The notes: generated from the sequence alone by a model not told the origin. Positions 6,851 to 16,670 are shown, numbered from the stretch's first letter. The stretch: 64,000 nt of DNA from Novosphingobium sp. SG707 (GCF_012275515.1 NZ_JAAZQL010000004.1:310001-374000); one strand, 5' to 3'. Numbers and translations: made by a program.

Positions 6851-7936
6851 TCACATGTCGAAGCGAAGCCCGACGCGGAAGAAGCGGTCCACCAGGTCAT
6901 AAGTGGCGGCCGCCCGCCCGATCGAAGTCTGCAACTGGGTGGTCGTGGTCAGCGAAATCGGCGGCGCCTTGTCGAAAAGGTTGTCCGCCGAGAAGAACAG
7001 CTCCATCTTGGTGTTGTTGACCCGAATTTTTGCCGTTGCCGACACATCGAAGTAGCTTACGGCCGGAACATTGTTGTTGGCAATGTCGGCCGAGGTATAG
7101 GCCGCATCAATCACCCCGGCTCCGATATAGCGATGACGGAGCGAGAGGCCGAAGTGCTCATTGTCGAAGTTGGCCGAGTTGAATCCACGCCAACGCGTGG
7201 GCCCGTTGCCCTGGCCGACTTCGCCGATGAGATCGTCAATCAGACCATTGTCGCGGCCGATCGGTGAATCCTTGAAGATGGGAACGGCCACTTCGGCGAA
7301 CCCTTCCTTCACGTCATACCCGCCCGACGACGACTTGTAATTGCCGACCGCAATGGTGTTCGCGGGCTGGGTTCCGCCCGGCACATAGGCGGGGTTCTGC
7401 ATGAACTTCAGGCCATTATACCAAGGGCGCGAATCCACGCGGTCGACACTCCCGATGCTGGAGTAGGATCCGCTGACGACGATATGCCCGCGCCCGTCGG
7501 CGAACTTGGCCCGCCTGAAAGTTCGGCCTTGTATTCGGGTGCATCGCCATAGGTCGAGATGCCCGCCTGAGCCTGGCCCTTGATGCCGGTATAGTCAGTA
7601 TCGAGAACAAGGTTGACGACGCCGGCCACAGCATCAGAACCCCACGCGGCCGAAGCACCGCCCGTCACGATGTCCACGCGCTTCAACAAGGCGGTTGGCA
7701 ACAGGTTGAGATAAGCGGCAATACTCGCCTGCGGCGCGGCCTGGAGCGCCTTTTCGTCAACAACGGTGGTTGGCGTGGGAGCCTGACCCCCCCTTGGCAA
7801 TCCGCGAGCCGGTGACCACGATGGCCGCGTCCTGGGCGGAGGTATCCTGTTGTTTTGCGGCCTGCGCGAAGGCGGCTTCGCACGCCATCACCTGAACCAA
7901 TGCCAGCAGCAATGGCTTTTGCGCACTGCTTCTCAT
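6851..7936 (-). pseudogene. TonB-dependent receptor, multiply disrupted
   Basis: The N-terminus (7936 downward) is a signal peptide followed by AAIVVTGSRIAKG, a normal TonB box. A run of seven C at 7787-7793 (G on the coding strand) breaks the frame; deleting one base restores IAKGGQAPTPTTVVDEKAL. The plug domain then jumps from AAYLNLLP to TALLKRVDIVTGGASAAWG with its middle missing. A second frameshift near 7513-7517 separates AELSGG from AKFADGRGHIVVSGSY. The barrel is mostly deleted but ends properly with FFRVGLRFDM. About 360 codons remain of a family that usually has 900 or more. It cannot function as a transporter. Confidence 0.85.
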
Positions 7937-8086
7937 GTCTTTCCCTCTCACTTTTATCGGTGCCGTCAGAAGCGGCATTCTTTTTTCGCGCTTAGCCTTC
8001 ACCCAACTGCGGCCCGGAATACGACGACCACGAGAGCCGTTATGCCGGGCGCGGAACCAGCCAGCCTGCGAGCTGAGGGCAATGGG

Positions 8087-8400
8087 ATGGAGACCGACAG
8101 CCAAGCCCTTGGCCTTTTTTCCGCGACGCTGTCGGCTCGGTTCAAGGACGCCTATATGGCTGGCATGATCGAACTCGATCAGTTCGGCGCGGACGACGCG
8201 CCGCAGAAAGCCGAGAAGGTGGTGCTCGCCACCAAGCTGATCCGTTCGGTGGTTGATCGCGCGATCGTGTCGCCAGCCGACGAAAAGCAGAAATCACCTT
8301 TCGAACGAAGGGCGATGAAGGTCGAGATCGTCGATGGACTGGATGCTCTGTTGAGCACGGCGACTGATCGCCTCATCACCACTCCCGTTGGGGAGGGTTG
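8087..8400 (+). pseudogene. probable C-terminal remnant of a serine recombinase
   Basis: An open frame starting METDSQALGLFSATL includes KLIRSVVDRAIVSPADE and later MKVEIVDGLDALL. This resembles the C-terminal tail of large serine recombinases (IRSLVDRVxVxPxD...VEIxGDLAALL). It runs without a stop straight into the tRNA-Met gene on the other strand, so the natural end is lost. The recombinase catalytic Ser domain is absent. The identification is tentative. The gap from 7937 to 8086 shows nothing else. Confidence 0.35.
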
Positions 8401-8477
8401 TGGTAGCGGAGGAGGGACTCGAACCCCCGACACGCGGATTATGATTCCGCTGCTCTAACCTGCTGAGCTACTCCGCC
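8401..8477 (-). tRNA. tRNA-Met (anticodon CAT), elongator type
   Basis: A complete 77-nt cloverleaf is encoded with its CCA. The acceptor stem starts GGCGGAG, the anticodon loop is ATCATAA between GCGGA and TCCGC, and the T-arm contains GGTTCGAGTCC. It begins G-G and has a wobble first pair, as usual for elongator tRNA-Met in alphaproteobacteria, rather than the C-A mismatch of initiator tRNA. It separates the decayed left flank from well-kept core genes. Confidence 0.93.
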
Positions 8478-8692
8478 CCATGACTGGCGGCGACCGTGTC
8501 GGTCACCATTGCCCGGTGCAGGCGGCGCGAATAGCCACGCATCGCCCATGCGTCAACAGCCCATTGCATGTTTGGCGAAATTTTTTTCAAAACGGTCCAG
8601 GCGACCATCCGCCACCCCTGCCCGGCCTGATGCGGATGCTTGCGCATAACGGAGGCCTCTGTCACATTCCGGGCAGATCAGGGAGGTGGCCC

Positions 8693-9115
8693 GTGCCGAA
8701 AATGGCCAGACAGCAACGCATGATCGCCATCGCTCTGGTGCTGTGGAACGCGGTAGGCGTGGCCATGTGGGCGCTTCAATCCAGCACCAGCCCGGAAACG
8801 CTGGCGCAGGGCGACGAGGTGCAGATCGAGGTATGGCGCGCCATGCCGCTCTGGGCATGGATCGCCTATGCGGTGGCCTCTTGGAGCGGCCTGCTGGGCG
8901 CGGTGGCACTGCTGCTGCAACGGCGGGTCGCGGTGTGGCTGTTTGCCGCCTCGATCGTCGGGATCGTCGCGCAATTCAGCTATGCGCTGGTGCTGTCCCC
9001 GCTGGTGCAGGCCAAGGGGCCGGGCGTGATCGCCTTCCCGGTGGTGATCCTGGTCATCGCGCTGGGCTCGATGGCCTATGCCCATGCCGCCGCCGGGCGC
9101 GATCTGCTGAGCTAG
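8693..9115 (+). CDS. small integral membrane protein, conserved hypothetical
   Basis: The 140-residue product has four predicted membrane segments (starting MIAIALVLWNAVGVAMWAL, then WAWIAYAVASWSGLLGAVALLL, VWLFAASIVGIVAQFSYALVL and VIAFPVVILVIALGSMAYA) and no enzymatic motif. The start is GTG at 8693, chosen because GGGAGG lies six bases before it; the next ATG is too far from that site. The gene ends convergently with mltG, sharing the CTAG at 9112-9115. Similar proteins in sphingomonads are sometimes annotated as sugar transporters, but nothing in the sequence supports that function. Confidence 0.7.
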   Translation: MPKMARQQRMIAIALVLWNAVGVAMWALQSSTSPETLAQGDEVQIEVWRAMPLWAWIAYAVASWSGLLGAVALLLQRRVAVWLFAASIVGIVAQFSYALVLSPLVQAKGPGVIAFPVVILVIALGSMAYAHAAAGRDLLS

Positions 9116-10083
9116 ATCTCGCCTCGCTGCCGGCGGATGGCGAACCAGCGCTCGACATTCCTGTTATGCTCTTCCAACGTATTGGCAAAGGCATGGCCCT
9201 TGGTGCCGTCGGCCACCATATAGAGCGCCTGCGTCTTGGCCGGGTGCAGCACGGCATGGATCGAATCGCGCCCCGGATTGGTGATCGGCCCCTTGGGCAG
9301 ACCGATCATCGAATAGGTGTTGTAATCATTCTTCGCCGCAATCTCGCTCTGCTTGATGCGGCGACCCAGCGGCTTGCCCTGTGTGATGGGATAGATGATC
9401 GTCGGGTCGGCCTGCAGCATGATATGCTGGCGCAGGCGGTTCGAATAGAGGCCCGCGACCATCGCGCGCTCTTCGGGCTTGCCGGTTTCCTTTTCGACGA
9501 TGGAGGCCAGCGTGAGCGCCTCCTCCGGCGTCTTGGCCACTGTGTCGGGGCTGCGCGCGGCCCATTCCTCGGCCAGCACCTTGGTCATCGCCGCCTGCAT
9601 CGTGGCCACCACCGAGGCGCGGGTGGCGCCCTTCTTGATGTCATAGGTGTCGGGCAGGATGCTGCCCTCACGCGGGGCGTCAACCGTACCGATCAGGTCG
9701 GGATTGGCCAGCAGCTTCTCCTTGACCATGATTGAGGGCAGCCCCTCGGCAATGGTGACAAAGCGGCGCAGCACCTGATCGCCGGTGATGATGGCCAGGA
9801 TCTGCTGCTCGCTGGCACCCTTAGGCAGCAGGAATTCGCCCGCCTTGATGCCGCCTCCGGCCCGCATCAGCTTGGCATGGAAACGCAGCGCCCGCGCCGA
9901 ATAGATCGCCCCCTCGCGTTGCAGCTTGGCCGCCACCACCGTCAGACCCGCACCGTCAGGCACGGTAAAGGCACGGTCCTGCGGCAAAGGCCCCGCCCCA
10001 TACCAGCCATGCAGCAGGCTGGCCACCGGAGCGCCAATGGCCAGCGCGGCCGCGCCAAGAACGATCAGGACGGGTTTCTTCAT
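9112..10083 (-). CDS. mltG: endolytic murein transglycosylase MltG
   Basis: This 323-residue protein has one N-terminal membrane anchor (KKPVLIVLGAAALAIGAPVAS) and a periplasmic YceG/MltG domain. The catalytic region ASIVEKETGKPEERAMVAGLYSNRL includes the conserved Glu of EKETG, followed by LQADPTIIYP and LPKGPITNPG..SIHAVLHP, all typical of the family. MltG cleaves nascent glycan strands and may set their length. It lies downstream of fabF and acpP on the same strand, a common alphaproteobacterial order, although a 132-bp gap separates it from fabF. The ATG at 10083 fits the anchor. Confidence 0.93.
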   Translation of the reverse strand: MKKPVLIVLGAAALAIGAPVASLLHGWYGAGPLPQDRAFTVPDGAGLTVVAAKLQREGAIYSARALRFHAKLMRAGGGIKAGEFLLPKGASEQQILAIITGDQVLRRFVTIAEGLPSIMVKEKLLANPDLIGTVDAPREGSILPDTYDIKKGATRASVVATMQAAMTKVLAEEWAARSPDTVAKTPEEALTLASIVEKETGKPEERAMVAGLYSNRLRQHIMLQADPTIIYPITQGKPLGRRIKQSEIAAKNDYNTYSMIGLPKGPITNPGRDSIHAVLHPAKTQALYMVADGTKGHAFANTLEEHNRNVERWFAIRRQRGEI

Positions 10084-10215
10084 GGGCGCTTCGGGCTCTC
10101 TTCTGCCTGATGCCAGATACAGATAAGGCGAGCCCCCAAAGGCGCCCGCCACCGCTTGTTACACAGGTGGGGACGGAGGCGCCCGATGGCAAGCCCCCGT
10201 CCCTTCACACCCTGC

Positions 10216-11478
10216 TTAGTCTTCCAGAGCCTTCACAACAACGCTGGCATTAGTGCCGCCAAAGCCGAAGCTGTTGTTGAGGGCCGCGCGCACGCGGCGC
10301 TTCTTGGCCACGTGAGGCACCAGATCGACGCCCTCGGTGCCTTCGTCAGGATTATCCAGATTAAGCGTGGGAGGCACGATCTGGTCGCGGATGGCCAGAA
10401 TGCAGAAGATGGTTTCCACCGCGCCCGCGCCGCCCAGCAGGTGGCCGATGGCGCTCTTGGTCGAGGACATCGAAACATTGCCGATAGCATCGCCGAACAG
10501 GCGCTTGACCGAGGCCAGTTCAATCGTGTCGGCCATGGTCGAGGTGCCATGCGCGTTGACATAATCGATGTCGGCAGGCGTCATGCCCGCCTTCTTCAGC
10601 GCCATTTCCATCGAGCGGAACGCCCCGAAACCTTCCGGATGCGGCGCCGTCACATGATAGGCATCCCCCGACAGGCCATAGCCGACCACTTCGGCATAGA
10701 TCTTCGCGCCGCGCGCCTTGGCATGCTCATATTCCTCCAGCACGACCACGCCCGCGCCCTCACCCATGACGAAACCGTCGCGGTCCTTGTCATAGGGGCG
10801 GCTGGCCTGTTCGGGCCGGTCGTTAAAGCTGCAATTGAGCGCCTTGGCCTGAGCGAAACCGGCAATGCCGATCGGGCACACGGTCGATTCCGCGCCGCCA
10901 GCCAGCATGATGTCGGCATCATCGTCGCGGATCATGCGCGCGGCATCGCCAATCGAATGGGCGCCGGTCGAGCAGGCCGTGACCACTGCATGATTCGGCC
11001 CCATCAGGCCATACTTGATCGAAACCTGACCCGAGATCAGGTTGATCAGGCGGCCATGGACGAAATGCGGCGAAACGCGGCCCGGCCCCTTGTTGGCCAG
11101 CACCAGCGATTCGCTTTCGATACCGGGCAGACCGCCGATGCCGCTGCCGATCGAGCAGCCCATGCGCAGGCGCATTTCTTCAGGCGCGTCCACCAGACCG
11201 GCGTCTTCCAGCGCCTGACCCGCTGCATCAATGCCGAAAACAATAAAGGGATCGACCTGACGCTGGATCTTGTGATCGACGCGCTTGCTCGCATCGAAAC
11301 CATATTCGTGGTCGGCCGGCTTCACTTCGCAAGCGATATGGCACTTTTGCGCCGACGCATCGAACTTGGTGATCTTGCCCGCGCCGGACTTGCCGGCAAG
11401 GATATTTGCCCAGGCGGTTTCCACGTCAGCGCCCAGCGGGGTGACCAGACCAAGCCCGGTGACGACAACACGACGCAT
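10216..11478 (-). CDS. fabF: beta-ketoacyl-ACP synthase II
   Basis: This 420-residue cytoplasmic condensing enzyme elongates acyl-ACP with malonyl-ACP in type II fatty acid synthesis. The triad is visible: Cys169 in VVTACSTGAHS, His310 in VNAHGTSTMADT and His346 in KSAIGHLLGGAGAVE; the C-terminal NNSFGFGGTNAS loop is also present. The ATG at 11478 has AGGGAGAA upstream and matches the family start MRRVVVTGLG. It lies downstream of acpP, its carrier-protein partner, with a hairpin between them. Confidence 0.96.
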   Translation of the reverse strand: MRRVVVTGLGLVTPLGADVETAWANILAGKSGAGKITKFDASAQKCHIACEVKPADHEYGFDASKRVDHKIQRQVDPFIVFGIDAAGQALEDAGLVDAPEEMRLRMGCSIGSGIGGLPGIESESLVLANKGPGRVSPHFVHGRLINLISGQVSIKYGLMGPNHAVVTACSTGAHSIGDAARMIRDDDADIMLAGGAESTVCPIGIAGFAQAKALNCSFNDRPEQASRPYDKDRDGFVMGEGAGVVVLEEYEHAKARGAKIYAEVVGYGLSGDAYHVTAPHPEGFGAFRSMEMALKKAGMTPADIDYVNAHGTSTMADTIELASVKRLFGDAIGNVSMSSTKSAIGHLLGGAGAVETIFCILAIRDQIVPPTLNLDNPDEGTEGVDLVPHVAKKRRVRAALNNSFGFGGTNASVVVKALED

Positions 11479-11586
11479 TCTCGATTCTCCCTCTGCCCCA
11501 TCGGCAGACCATACCGACCAGCCGTTGCGGCAGCAAACAGCGACCCAACAAGCGCTTATTCTGGCCAAATGTCCAATAACAAGCAA

Positions 11587-11612
11587 GCCCGGCCCGATTA
11601 AGCGGACCGGGC
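11587..11612 (-). terminator. hairpin between acpP and fabF
   Basis: A 10-bp stem (GCCCGGCCCG paired with CGGACCGGGC, one G-U pair) with a 6-nt loop is followed on the minus strand by a T-rich stretch. It could terminate most acpP transcripts while allowing some read-through into fabF, which would fit the much higher demand for acyl carrier protein. Confidence 0.45.
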
Positions 11613-11751
11613 CTGATTATGACCCCAAAGGTCGACGCCGATCAAAGGTTCAGGCCCGGGCCATCCCCCATTTCGGCGCAGGACCTGCGGGGCGACATCA
11701 TCCCGCCCCTTAACGGACGGGTGCATCAGCCCCACCGGCCCTTTGGCAAAA

Positions 11752-11988
11752 TCAGCCCTTGTTCGCCTCGATGAAGGCGATGGCGTCATTGACCGTGGCA
11801 ATCTTTTCGGCGGCATCGTCGGGAATTTCCACGCCGAATTCTTCTTCGAAAGCCATCACCAGTTCAACGATGTCGAGCGAGTCAGCGCCCAGATCGTCGA
11901 TGAAGCTGGCGTCGGCGACGACCTTGTCTTCTTCAACGCCGAGGTGTTCGACAACGATCTTCTTAACCTGCGCCTCGATGGTGCTCAT
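11752..11988 (-). CDS. acpP: acyl carrier protein
   Basis: The 78-residue acidic protein begins [17 protein letters not shown]. It has the phosphopantetheine attachment Ser in [15 protein letters not shown] and the helix III/IV pattern [20 protein letters not shown]. It carries growing acyl chains for fatty acid and lipid A synthesis. The ATG at 11988 follows AAGGGGAA at good spacing. It is the first gene of acpP-fabF-mltG. Confidence 0.97.
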   Translation of the reverse strand: MSTIEAQVKKIVVEHLGVEEDKVVADASFIDDLGADSLDIVELVMAFEEEFGVEIPDDAAEKIATVNDAIAFIEANKG

Positions 11989-12170
11989 GATATTCCCCTT
12001 ACGAAAAGCGGCGAAATTGTGAAACTCAATGCGCGCCCCTAATGGGTGGCGCGCAGACTGGCAAGCGGGATTGCACATCACAACCGTGCCAACCCTCATC
12101 GCACCTCAATTGTCGCCCCACTTGGCCGGTGTCAGCCTTGTTTTTCATCCACCGCAGGAGAGGGCCCGTC

Positions 12171-12302
12171 ATGGGAATGCAAGTCCGGCTGATCTCAACA
12201 GTTCGCCCTGTCGGGGATGCAATGAGCCGATTCGTGCATTTTCATCGCTCAATGGGCTTTTCGCGCCGGATCGTGTTTTTCGACGATTCCGACGAGCTTT
12301 AG
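12171..12302 (+). pseudogene. N-terminal remnant of a glycosyltransferase-like protein
   Basis: A 43-codon frame with AGGAG upstream encodes MQVRLISTVRPVGDAMSRFV followed by HFHRSMGFSR and IVFFDDSDEL. This resembles the start of Glyco_tranf_2_4/GT92-type proteins, in which a hydrophobic strand leads to FVxYHxxxGFxxxxxFxDD(S/P)(D/S)D. A stop follows at once, and the remainder of the interval to aspS (from 12303) does not continue the domain recognisably in any frame, though a neighbouring frame stays open. It is best read as a decayed gene. Nothing is seen from 11989 to 12150 apart from the acpP upstream region. Confidence 0.4.
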
Positions 12303-12401
12303 CCCGACGAACTCTGGCGCGGCGCGTGTCGGGCGACGCCATCGCCGAGGAGGAGGCCTATGACCGCTTCCACCGCCTCTCGCCTCAGGTTTTGGCATGG
12401 G

Positions 12402-12446
12402 CAAAAAAGAAGGACTGGCCGAGCGTATCGTGCTCGACCAGTCCTT
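12402..12446 (-). terminator. rho-independent terminator of aspS
   Basis: On the minus strand a 15-bp stem (AAGGACTGGTCGAGC with one G-U/mismatch position against GCTCGGCCAGTCCTT) and a 7-nt loop are followed directly by TCTTTTTTG. It lies 26 bp beyond the aspS stop codon and is a textbook intrinsic terminator. Confidence 0.9.
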
Positions 12447-12471
12447 GCTTGAACCGTAATGTCCCGGAAGA

Positions 12472-14277
12472 TCAGCCCTTGGGCTGTTCCACCACGCGGA
12501 TATGAAGCTCGCGAAGCTGCTTCAGACTGGCGGGAGCAGGCGCGTTCATCAGCAGATCCTCGGCGCGCTGGTTCATCGGGAACAGCGTGATTTCGCGCAG
12601 GTTCTGCGCGCCGCAAATCAGCATGACGATGCGGTCCACACCAGCGGCCATACCGCCATGCGGCGGGGCGCCATACTGGAACGCGCGATACATGCCGCCA
12701 AAGCGCTCTTCCACATCCTGCTTGGACAGACCGACCGTTTCGAACGCCTTGACCATCAGGTCCGGGTGCTGGTTACGGATCGAACCCGAGGCGATTTCGA
12801 AGCCGTTGCAGACGAGGTCATACTGGAATGCCTTGATGGACAGCGGATCGCGCCCATCGGTCAGCGCTTCCAGACCGCCCTGCGGCATCGAGAAGGGGTT
12901 ATGGGCGAAATCGATGCTGCCCGGCTCCTCGCCTTCCTCGAAGAAGGGGAAGTCGACAATCCAGCACAGCTCGAACTTGTTTTCGTCGATCAGGCCCAAC
13001 AGCGTGCCGACGCGGGTGCGCGCCGCGCCTGCCAGCTTGGCGGCCTGATCGGGCTTGCCTGCGGCAAAGAACAGGCCGTCATCGGCGCCAAGGCCCAGTT
13101 CGGCATAGAGCTTTTCCATGCCCTCGGTGCCGTGGTTCTTGGCGATGGGGCCGCCGAATTCGCCGCCCTTGCGCGTGACATAGCCAAGCCCGGCATGGCC
13201 TTCGCTGCGCGCCCATTCGTTCATTTCGTCAAAGAACTTGCGGCTCTTGTCCGCCGTGTTCGGAGCCGGAATGGCGCGCACAACGCCGCCCGTGCCGACG
13301 ATCTTTTCAAACAGGCCAAAGCCGCTGGTCGTGAAGTGATGCGACACGTCCGAGATCAGGATCGGGTTGCGCAGGTCGGGCTTGTCGCTGCCATAGCGCA
13401 GGATCGCATCGTCATAGGCAATGCGCGGGAAGCTGCCGATGGGGGTCACGCTGCGGCCGTCGGCAAACTTTTCAAAGATGCCGCCGATCACCGGCTCCAT
13501 CGTTTCCCAGACTTCTTCCTGCGTGACAAAGCTCATTTCGAGGTCAAGCTGATAGAATTCGCCCGGCAGACGGTCCGCGCGCGGATCTTCGTCGCGGAAG
13601 CAGGGGGCGATCTGGAAATAGCGGTCGAAACCGGCCACCATCAGCAATTGCTTGTACTGCTGCGGCGCCTGGGGCAGCGCGAAGAAGGTGCCGGGGTGGA
13701 TACGGCTGGGCACGAGGAAGTCGCGCGCGCCTTCGGGGCTGGACGCGGTCAGGATCGGCGTCGAATATTCGGTGAAGCCGATGTCCTCCATCGCGCGGCG
13801 CATCGAGGAGATGACCTTGGTGCGCTTGACGATATTGGCATGCAGCGTTTCGCGGCGCAGGTCGAGGAAGCGGTACTTCAACCGGATTTCCTCGGGATAT
13901 TCCTGCTCGCCCGCCACCGGCATCGGCAGTTCCTCGGCGCGGCTCAGCACATTGGCCTCGCGGGCAAAGACCTCGATGCTGCCGGTGGGCAGGTTGGGGT
14001 TCACGGTGCCTTCGCTGCGCGCCTTGACCGTGCCGTTGATCGTCACGACGCTTTCCACGCGCAGCGACTCAAGCACGGGCAGCGCCGCGCTGTCGCTGTC
14101 GGCCACGATCTGGGTGATGCCGTAATGGTCGCGCAGGTCGACGAACAGCACCCCGCCATGGTCACGCTTGCGGTGGACCCAGCCGGAGAGGCGGACATTC
14201 TGACCCACGGCATCCGCATTGAGCGCGCCGCAGGTGTGCGAGCGATAGGGATGCGCCTGTGTGTTGGGCGAGGACAT
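12472..14277 (-). CDS. aspS: aspartyl-tRNA synthetase
   Basis: This 601-residue class II synthetase is of the bacterial type. It has an N-terminal OB-fold anticodon domain ([22 protein letters not shown]), motif 2 in [20 protein letters not shown], the inserted GAD domain in the middle, and motif 3 in [15 protein letters not shown]. It charges tRNA-Asp in the cytoplasm; in many alphaproteobacteria the enzyme is non-discriminating and also charges tRNA-Asn for the Asp/Glu amidotransferase, which cannot be judged here. ATG at 14277 is preferred to that at 14292 because of AAAGAG upstream and family alignment. Confidence 0.96.
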   Translation of the reverse strand: MSSPNTQAHPYRSHTCGALNADAVGQNVRLSGWVHRKRDHGGVLFVDLRDHYGITQIVADSDSAALPVLESLRVESVVTINGTVKARSEGTVNPNLPTGSIEVFAREANVLSRAEELPMPVAGEQEYPEEIRLKYRFLDLRRETLHANIVKRTKVISSMRRAMEDIGFTEYSTPILTASSPEGARDFLVPSRIHPGTFFALPQAPQQYKQLLMVAGFDRYFQIAPCFRDEDPRADRLPGEFYQLDLEMSFVTQEEVWETMEPVIGGIFEKFADGRSVTPIGSFPRIAYDDAILRYGSDKPDLRNPILISDVSHHFTTSGFGLFEKIVGTGGVVRAIPAPNTADKSRKFFDEMNEWARSEGHAGLGYVTRKGGEFGGPIAKNHGTEGMEKLYAELGLGADDGLFFAAGKPDQAAKLAGAARTRVGTLLGLIDENKFELCWIVDFPFFEEGEEPGSIDFAHNPFSMPQGGLEALTDGRDPLSIKAFQYDLVCNGFEIASGSIRNQHPDLMVKAFETVGLSKQDVEERFGGMYRAFQYGAPPHGGMAAGVDRIVMLICGAQNLREITLFPMNQRAEDLLMNAPAPASLKQLRELHIRVVEQPKG

Positions 14278-14514
14278 GACAACTCTTTCCATTCTTGCGC
14301 CAATCGGGCAGGGATAGGGGATTCCTGCCCATTGCTGGACAGGCTGATGCGCGGCTAACAGGCGATGGCCGCGCTTTTGTCAAGCCGACAGGGTCGAAGA
14401 CCGGCCCAAAACCGCCCGCTGATATGCGCTTTTCACGCTGTCGGCAGGCTCCGGCCCGCATCCGGGCCAACCATCAAGCCGACCTCTAGGGGTTGGCGCA
14501 TAGAAAAGAAACCG

Positions 14515-15753
14515 ATGAAGATTCACAAGCTCATCACCACTTCCGACGCGCTGGCCGATCTTTGCAGCCGTCTGGCGAAATCAGAATTCGTCTGCGTCGA
14601 TACCGAATTCATGCGCGAGAGCACCTATTGGCCCGAACTGTGTCTGATCCAGATCGCCGACGCCAATGAAGCCGCCGCCATCGATCCCAAGGCGCCCGAC
14701 CTCGATCTGTCCCCGCTGCTCGACCTGCTGGTGGACAACGAGGATGTGCTCAAGATCTTCCATGCGGGCGGGCAGGATGTGGAAATCATCTACAACCTGA
14801 CCGGCAAGACCCCTCACCCGATCTTCGACACCCAGATCGCGATGATGGCCATCAGCCAGAGCGAGCAGATCGGGTATTCCAATCTGGTCGAAAGCTGGCT
14901 GGGGCTGGTGATCGACAAGGGCGCGCGTTTCACCGACTGGAGCCGCCGCCCGTTGACCGAGCGCCAGATCGAATATGCGATCGGCGACGTCACCCATCTT
15001 TCCAAGATCTTTCCCAAGATCCTGAAACGCCTGATCAAAACCGGGCGCGGGCAATGGCTGGACGCGGAAATGGAGCGTCTGGCCGACCCCGACAATTACC
15101 GCAACGATGCCCAGAGCGCGTGGCTCAAAATCAAGGCCGCGGGGCGCAATCCGGCCATGCTGGGCCGTTTGCGCGCGATTGCCGCATGGCGCGAATATGA
15201 GGCGCAGGACAAGAACATCCCGCGCGGCCGCATCGCCCGCGATGAAACGCTGGCCGATATTGCCAGCCATCCGCCCAAGACTCAGGCCGATCTGGCCAAG
15301 GTGCGCGGGCTTTCCACCGGCTGGAAGGACAATGACATCGGCAAGCGGCTGATGCAGACTCTGGCCGATGCCCAGCCATTGAGCGAGGCCGAAATGCCGC
15401 CCAAGACCCCGCGCGGGGCACCGCTGGGCAAGGAAGGCGCGCTGGTGGCCGATCTGCTCAAGCTGCTCTTGAAAATCCGGGCGCGCGAAATTGACGTGGC
15501 CGCCCGCCTGCTGGCGCGCAGCGACGATCTGGAACTGCTGGCCGCCGGCGTGCGCAAAGGGGTCAGCGTGCTGGAAGGCTGGCGCTATGGCGTGTTTGGC
15601 CGCGATGCGCTCGATCTGGTCGAGGGCAAGCTGGCCTTTGCCGTGGTCAACGGGCGGCTGAAAATGACCCATGTCGACGAATTGCACGGCGACATGCGGG
15701 AAGCCAATCCCGAAACACCCGCCGTTGAACAGGAAGCGGGCGAGGAAGAATGA
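14515..15753 (+). CDS. rnd: ribonuclease D
   Basis: This 412-residue DEDD exonuclease carries the Exo I motif FVCVDTEFMRE (Asp, Glu), Exo II FHAGGQDVEIIY (Asp) and Exo III YAIGDVTHL (Tyr, Asp). An HRDC domain around residues 215-300 (RLRAIAAWREYEAQDKNIPR) binds RNA. It trims 3' ends of tRNA precursors and other stable RNAs. The ATG at 14515 matches the family start; longer in-frame extensions lack similarity. Its stop overlaps the oxyR start (ATGA), so the two are likely translationally coupled. Confidence 0.95.
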   Translation: MKIHKLITTSDALADLCSRLAKSEFVCVDTEFMRESTYWPELCLIQIADANEAAAIDPKAPDLDLSPLLDLLVDNEDVLKIFHAGGQDVEIIYNLTGKTPHPIFDTQIAMMAISQSEQIGYSNLVESWLGLVIDKGARFTDWSRRPLTERQIEYAIGDVTHLSKIFPKILKRLIKTGRGQWLDAEMERLADPDNYRNDAQSAWLKIKAAGRNPAMLGRLRAIAAWREYEAQDKNIPRGRIARDETLADIASHPPKTQADLAKVRGLSTGWKDNDIGKRLMQTLADAQPLSEAEMPPKTPRGAPLGKEGALVADLLKLLLKIRAREIDVAARLLARSDDLELLAAGVRKGVSVLEGWRYGVFGRDALDLVEGKLAFAVVNGRLKMTHVDELHGDMREANPETPAVEQEAGEEE

Positions 15754-16646
15754 GCGTTTACCAGCCCACGCTCAAACAGTTGCAATATCTGGTCGCGCTG
15801 CATGAACATGGCCATTTCGGCCGGGCGGCGGAGGCTTGCTTTGTCTCGCAATCGACGCTCTCGGCGGGTCTGCGCGATCTGGAAACGCTGCTGGGCGTGG
15901 TGCTGGTCGAGCGGACGAAGCGCAATGTGCGTTTTACGCCGCTGGGCAATGCGGTGGTGGAAAAATCGCACCGGATTTTGCGCGAGGCCGAGGAATTGTC
16001 CGACCTCATCCACTCCTCGTCCCAGCCTTTGTCGGGCGAGGTGCGGATGAGTGTGATCCCCACGATCGCGCCCTTCCTCTTGCCGCGCATGTTGCCTCGG
16101 CTGCGGCGCGAGCGGCCCAATCTCAAGCTCTTCCTGCGCGAGGAACCCAGCGCGCAGGCCATCGAATCGCTCCATCACGGGCGGGCCGATTGCGTGCTGC
16201 TGGCCCTGCCCTTTGCCACGGGCGAGGTGGAGAAGGAAACCATCGAGCTGGACGCGCTCTTCGTCGCCTTCCCCAAGGACGACCCGCGCGACCCGCCCGC
16301 CGAAATCAGCCCCGACCTGATCGACGAGCACCGGCTGCTGCTGCTCGAGGATGGCCATTGCCTGAAGGAGCATGCGCTGGCGGCCTGTAACCGCCCCGAA
16401 TTGCGCGCTTCGGCCACGATGATCGGCACCTCGCTGCACACGCTGGTGCAGATGGTGGACAATGGGCTGGGCCTGACCATGCTGCCCGAAATGGCGCTGG
16501 ATGCGGGGATCCTGAACGGGACAAATGTGGTGGCCCGCCCCCTGCGTTCGGACAGCGCAAACCGCGAAATCGCGCTGGTCTGGCGGCGGCAATCGCCTCG
16601 GTCGGAGGAGTTCCGCATGTTGGCCGAGGAGCTGCGCGCGGGATAA
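15750..16646 (+). CDS. oxyR: hydrogen-peroxide sensing LysR regulator OxyR
   Basis: The 298-residue LysR protein has an N-terminal helix-turn-helix (QLQYLVALHEHGHFGRAAEA) and an effector domain with the OxyR redox pair: Cys204 in LLEDGHCLKEH and Cys213 in ALAACNRP, nine residues apart, as Cys199 and Cys208 in Escherichia coli. Peroxide should form this disulfide and activate antioxidant genes. It is coupled to rnd by a 4-bp overlap. A peroxiredoxin gene lies 41 kb away, with no link visible. No operator could be assigned with confidence. Confidence 0.93.
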   Translation: MSVYQPTLKQLQYLVALHEHGHFGRAAEACFVSQSTLSAGLRDLETLLGVVLVERTKRNVRFTPLGNAVVEKSHRILREAEELSDLIHSSSQPLSGEVRMSVIPTIAPFLLPRMLPRLRRERPNLKLFLREEPSAQAIESLHHGRADCVLLALPFATGEVEKETIELDALFVAFPKDDPRDPPAEISPDLIDEHRLLLLEDGHCLKEHALAACNRPELRASATMIGTSLHTLVQMVDNGLGLTMLPEMALDAGILNGTNVVARPLRSDSANREIALVWRRQSPRSEEFRMLAEELRAG

Positions 16647-16670
16647 GGCATATTGCATAACGCGTAATAT

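Noticed and set aside
7787..7793. Phase-variable receptor via the G7 tract
   Set aside because: Other lesions (second frameshift, missing plug and barrel parts) mean restoring the tract would not give a working receptor.
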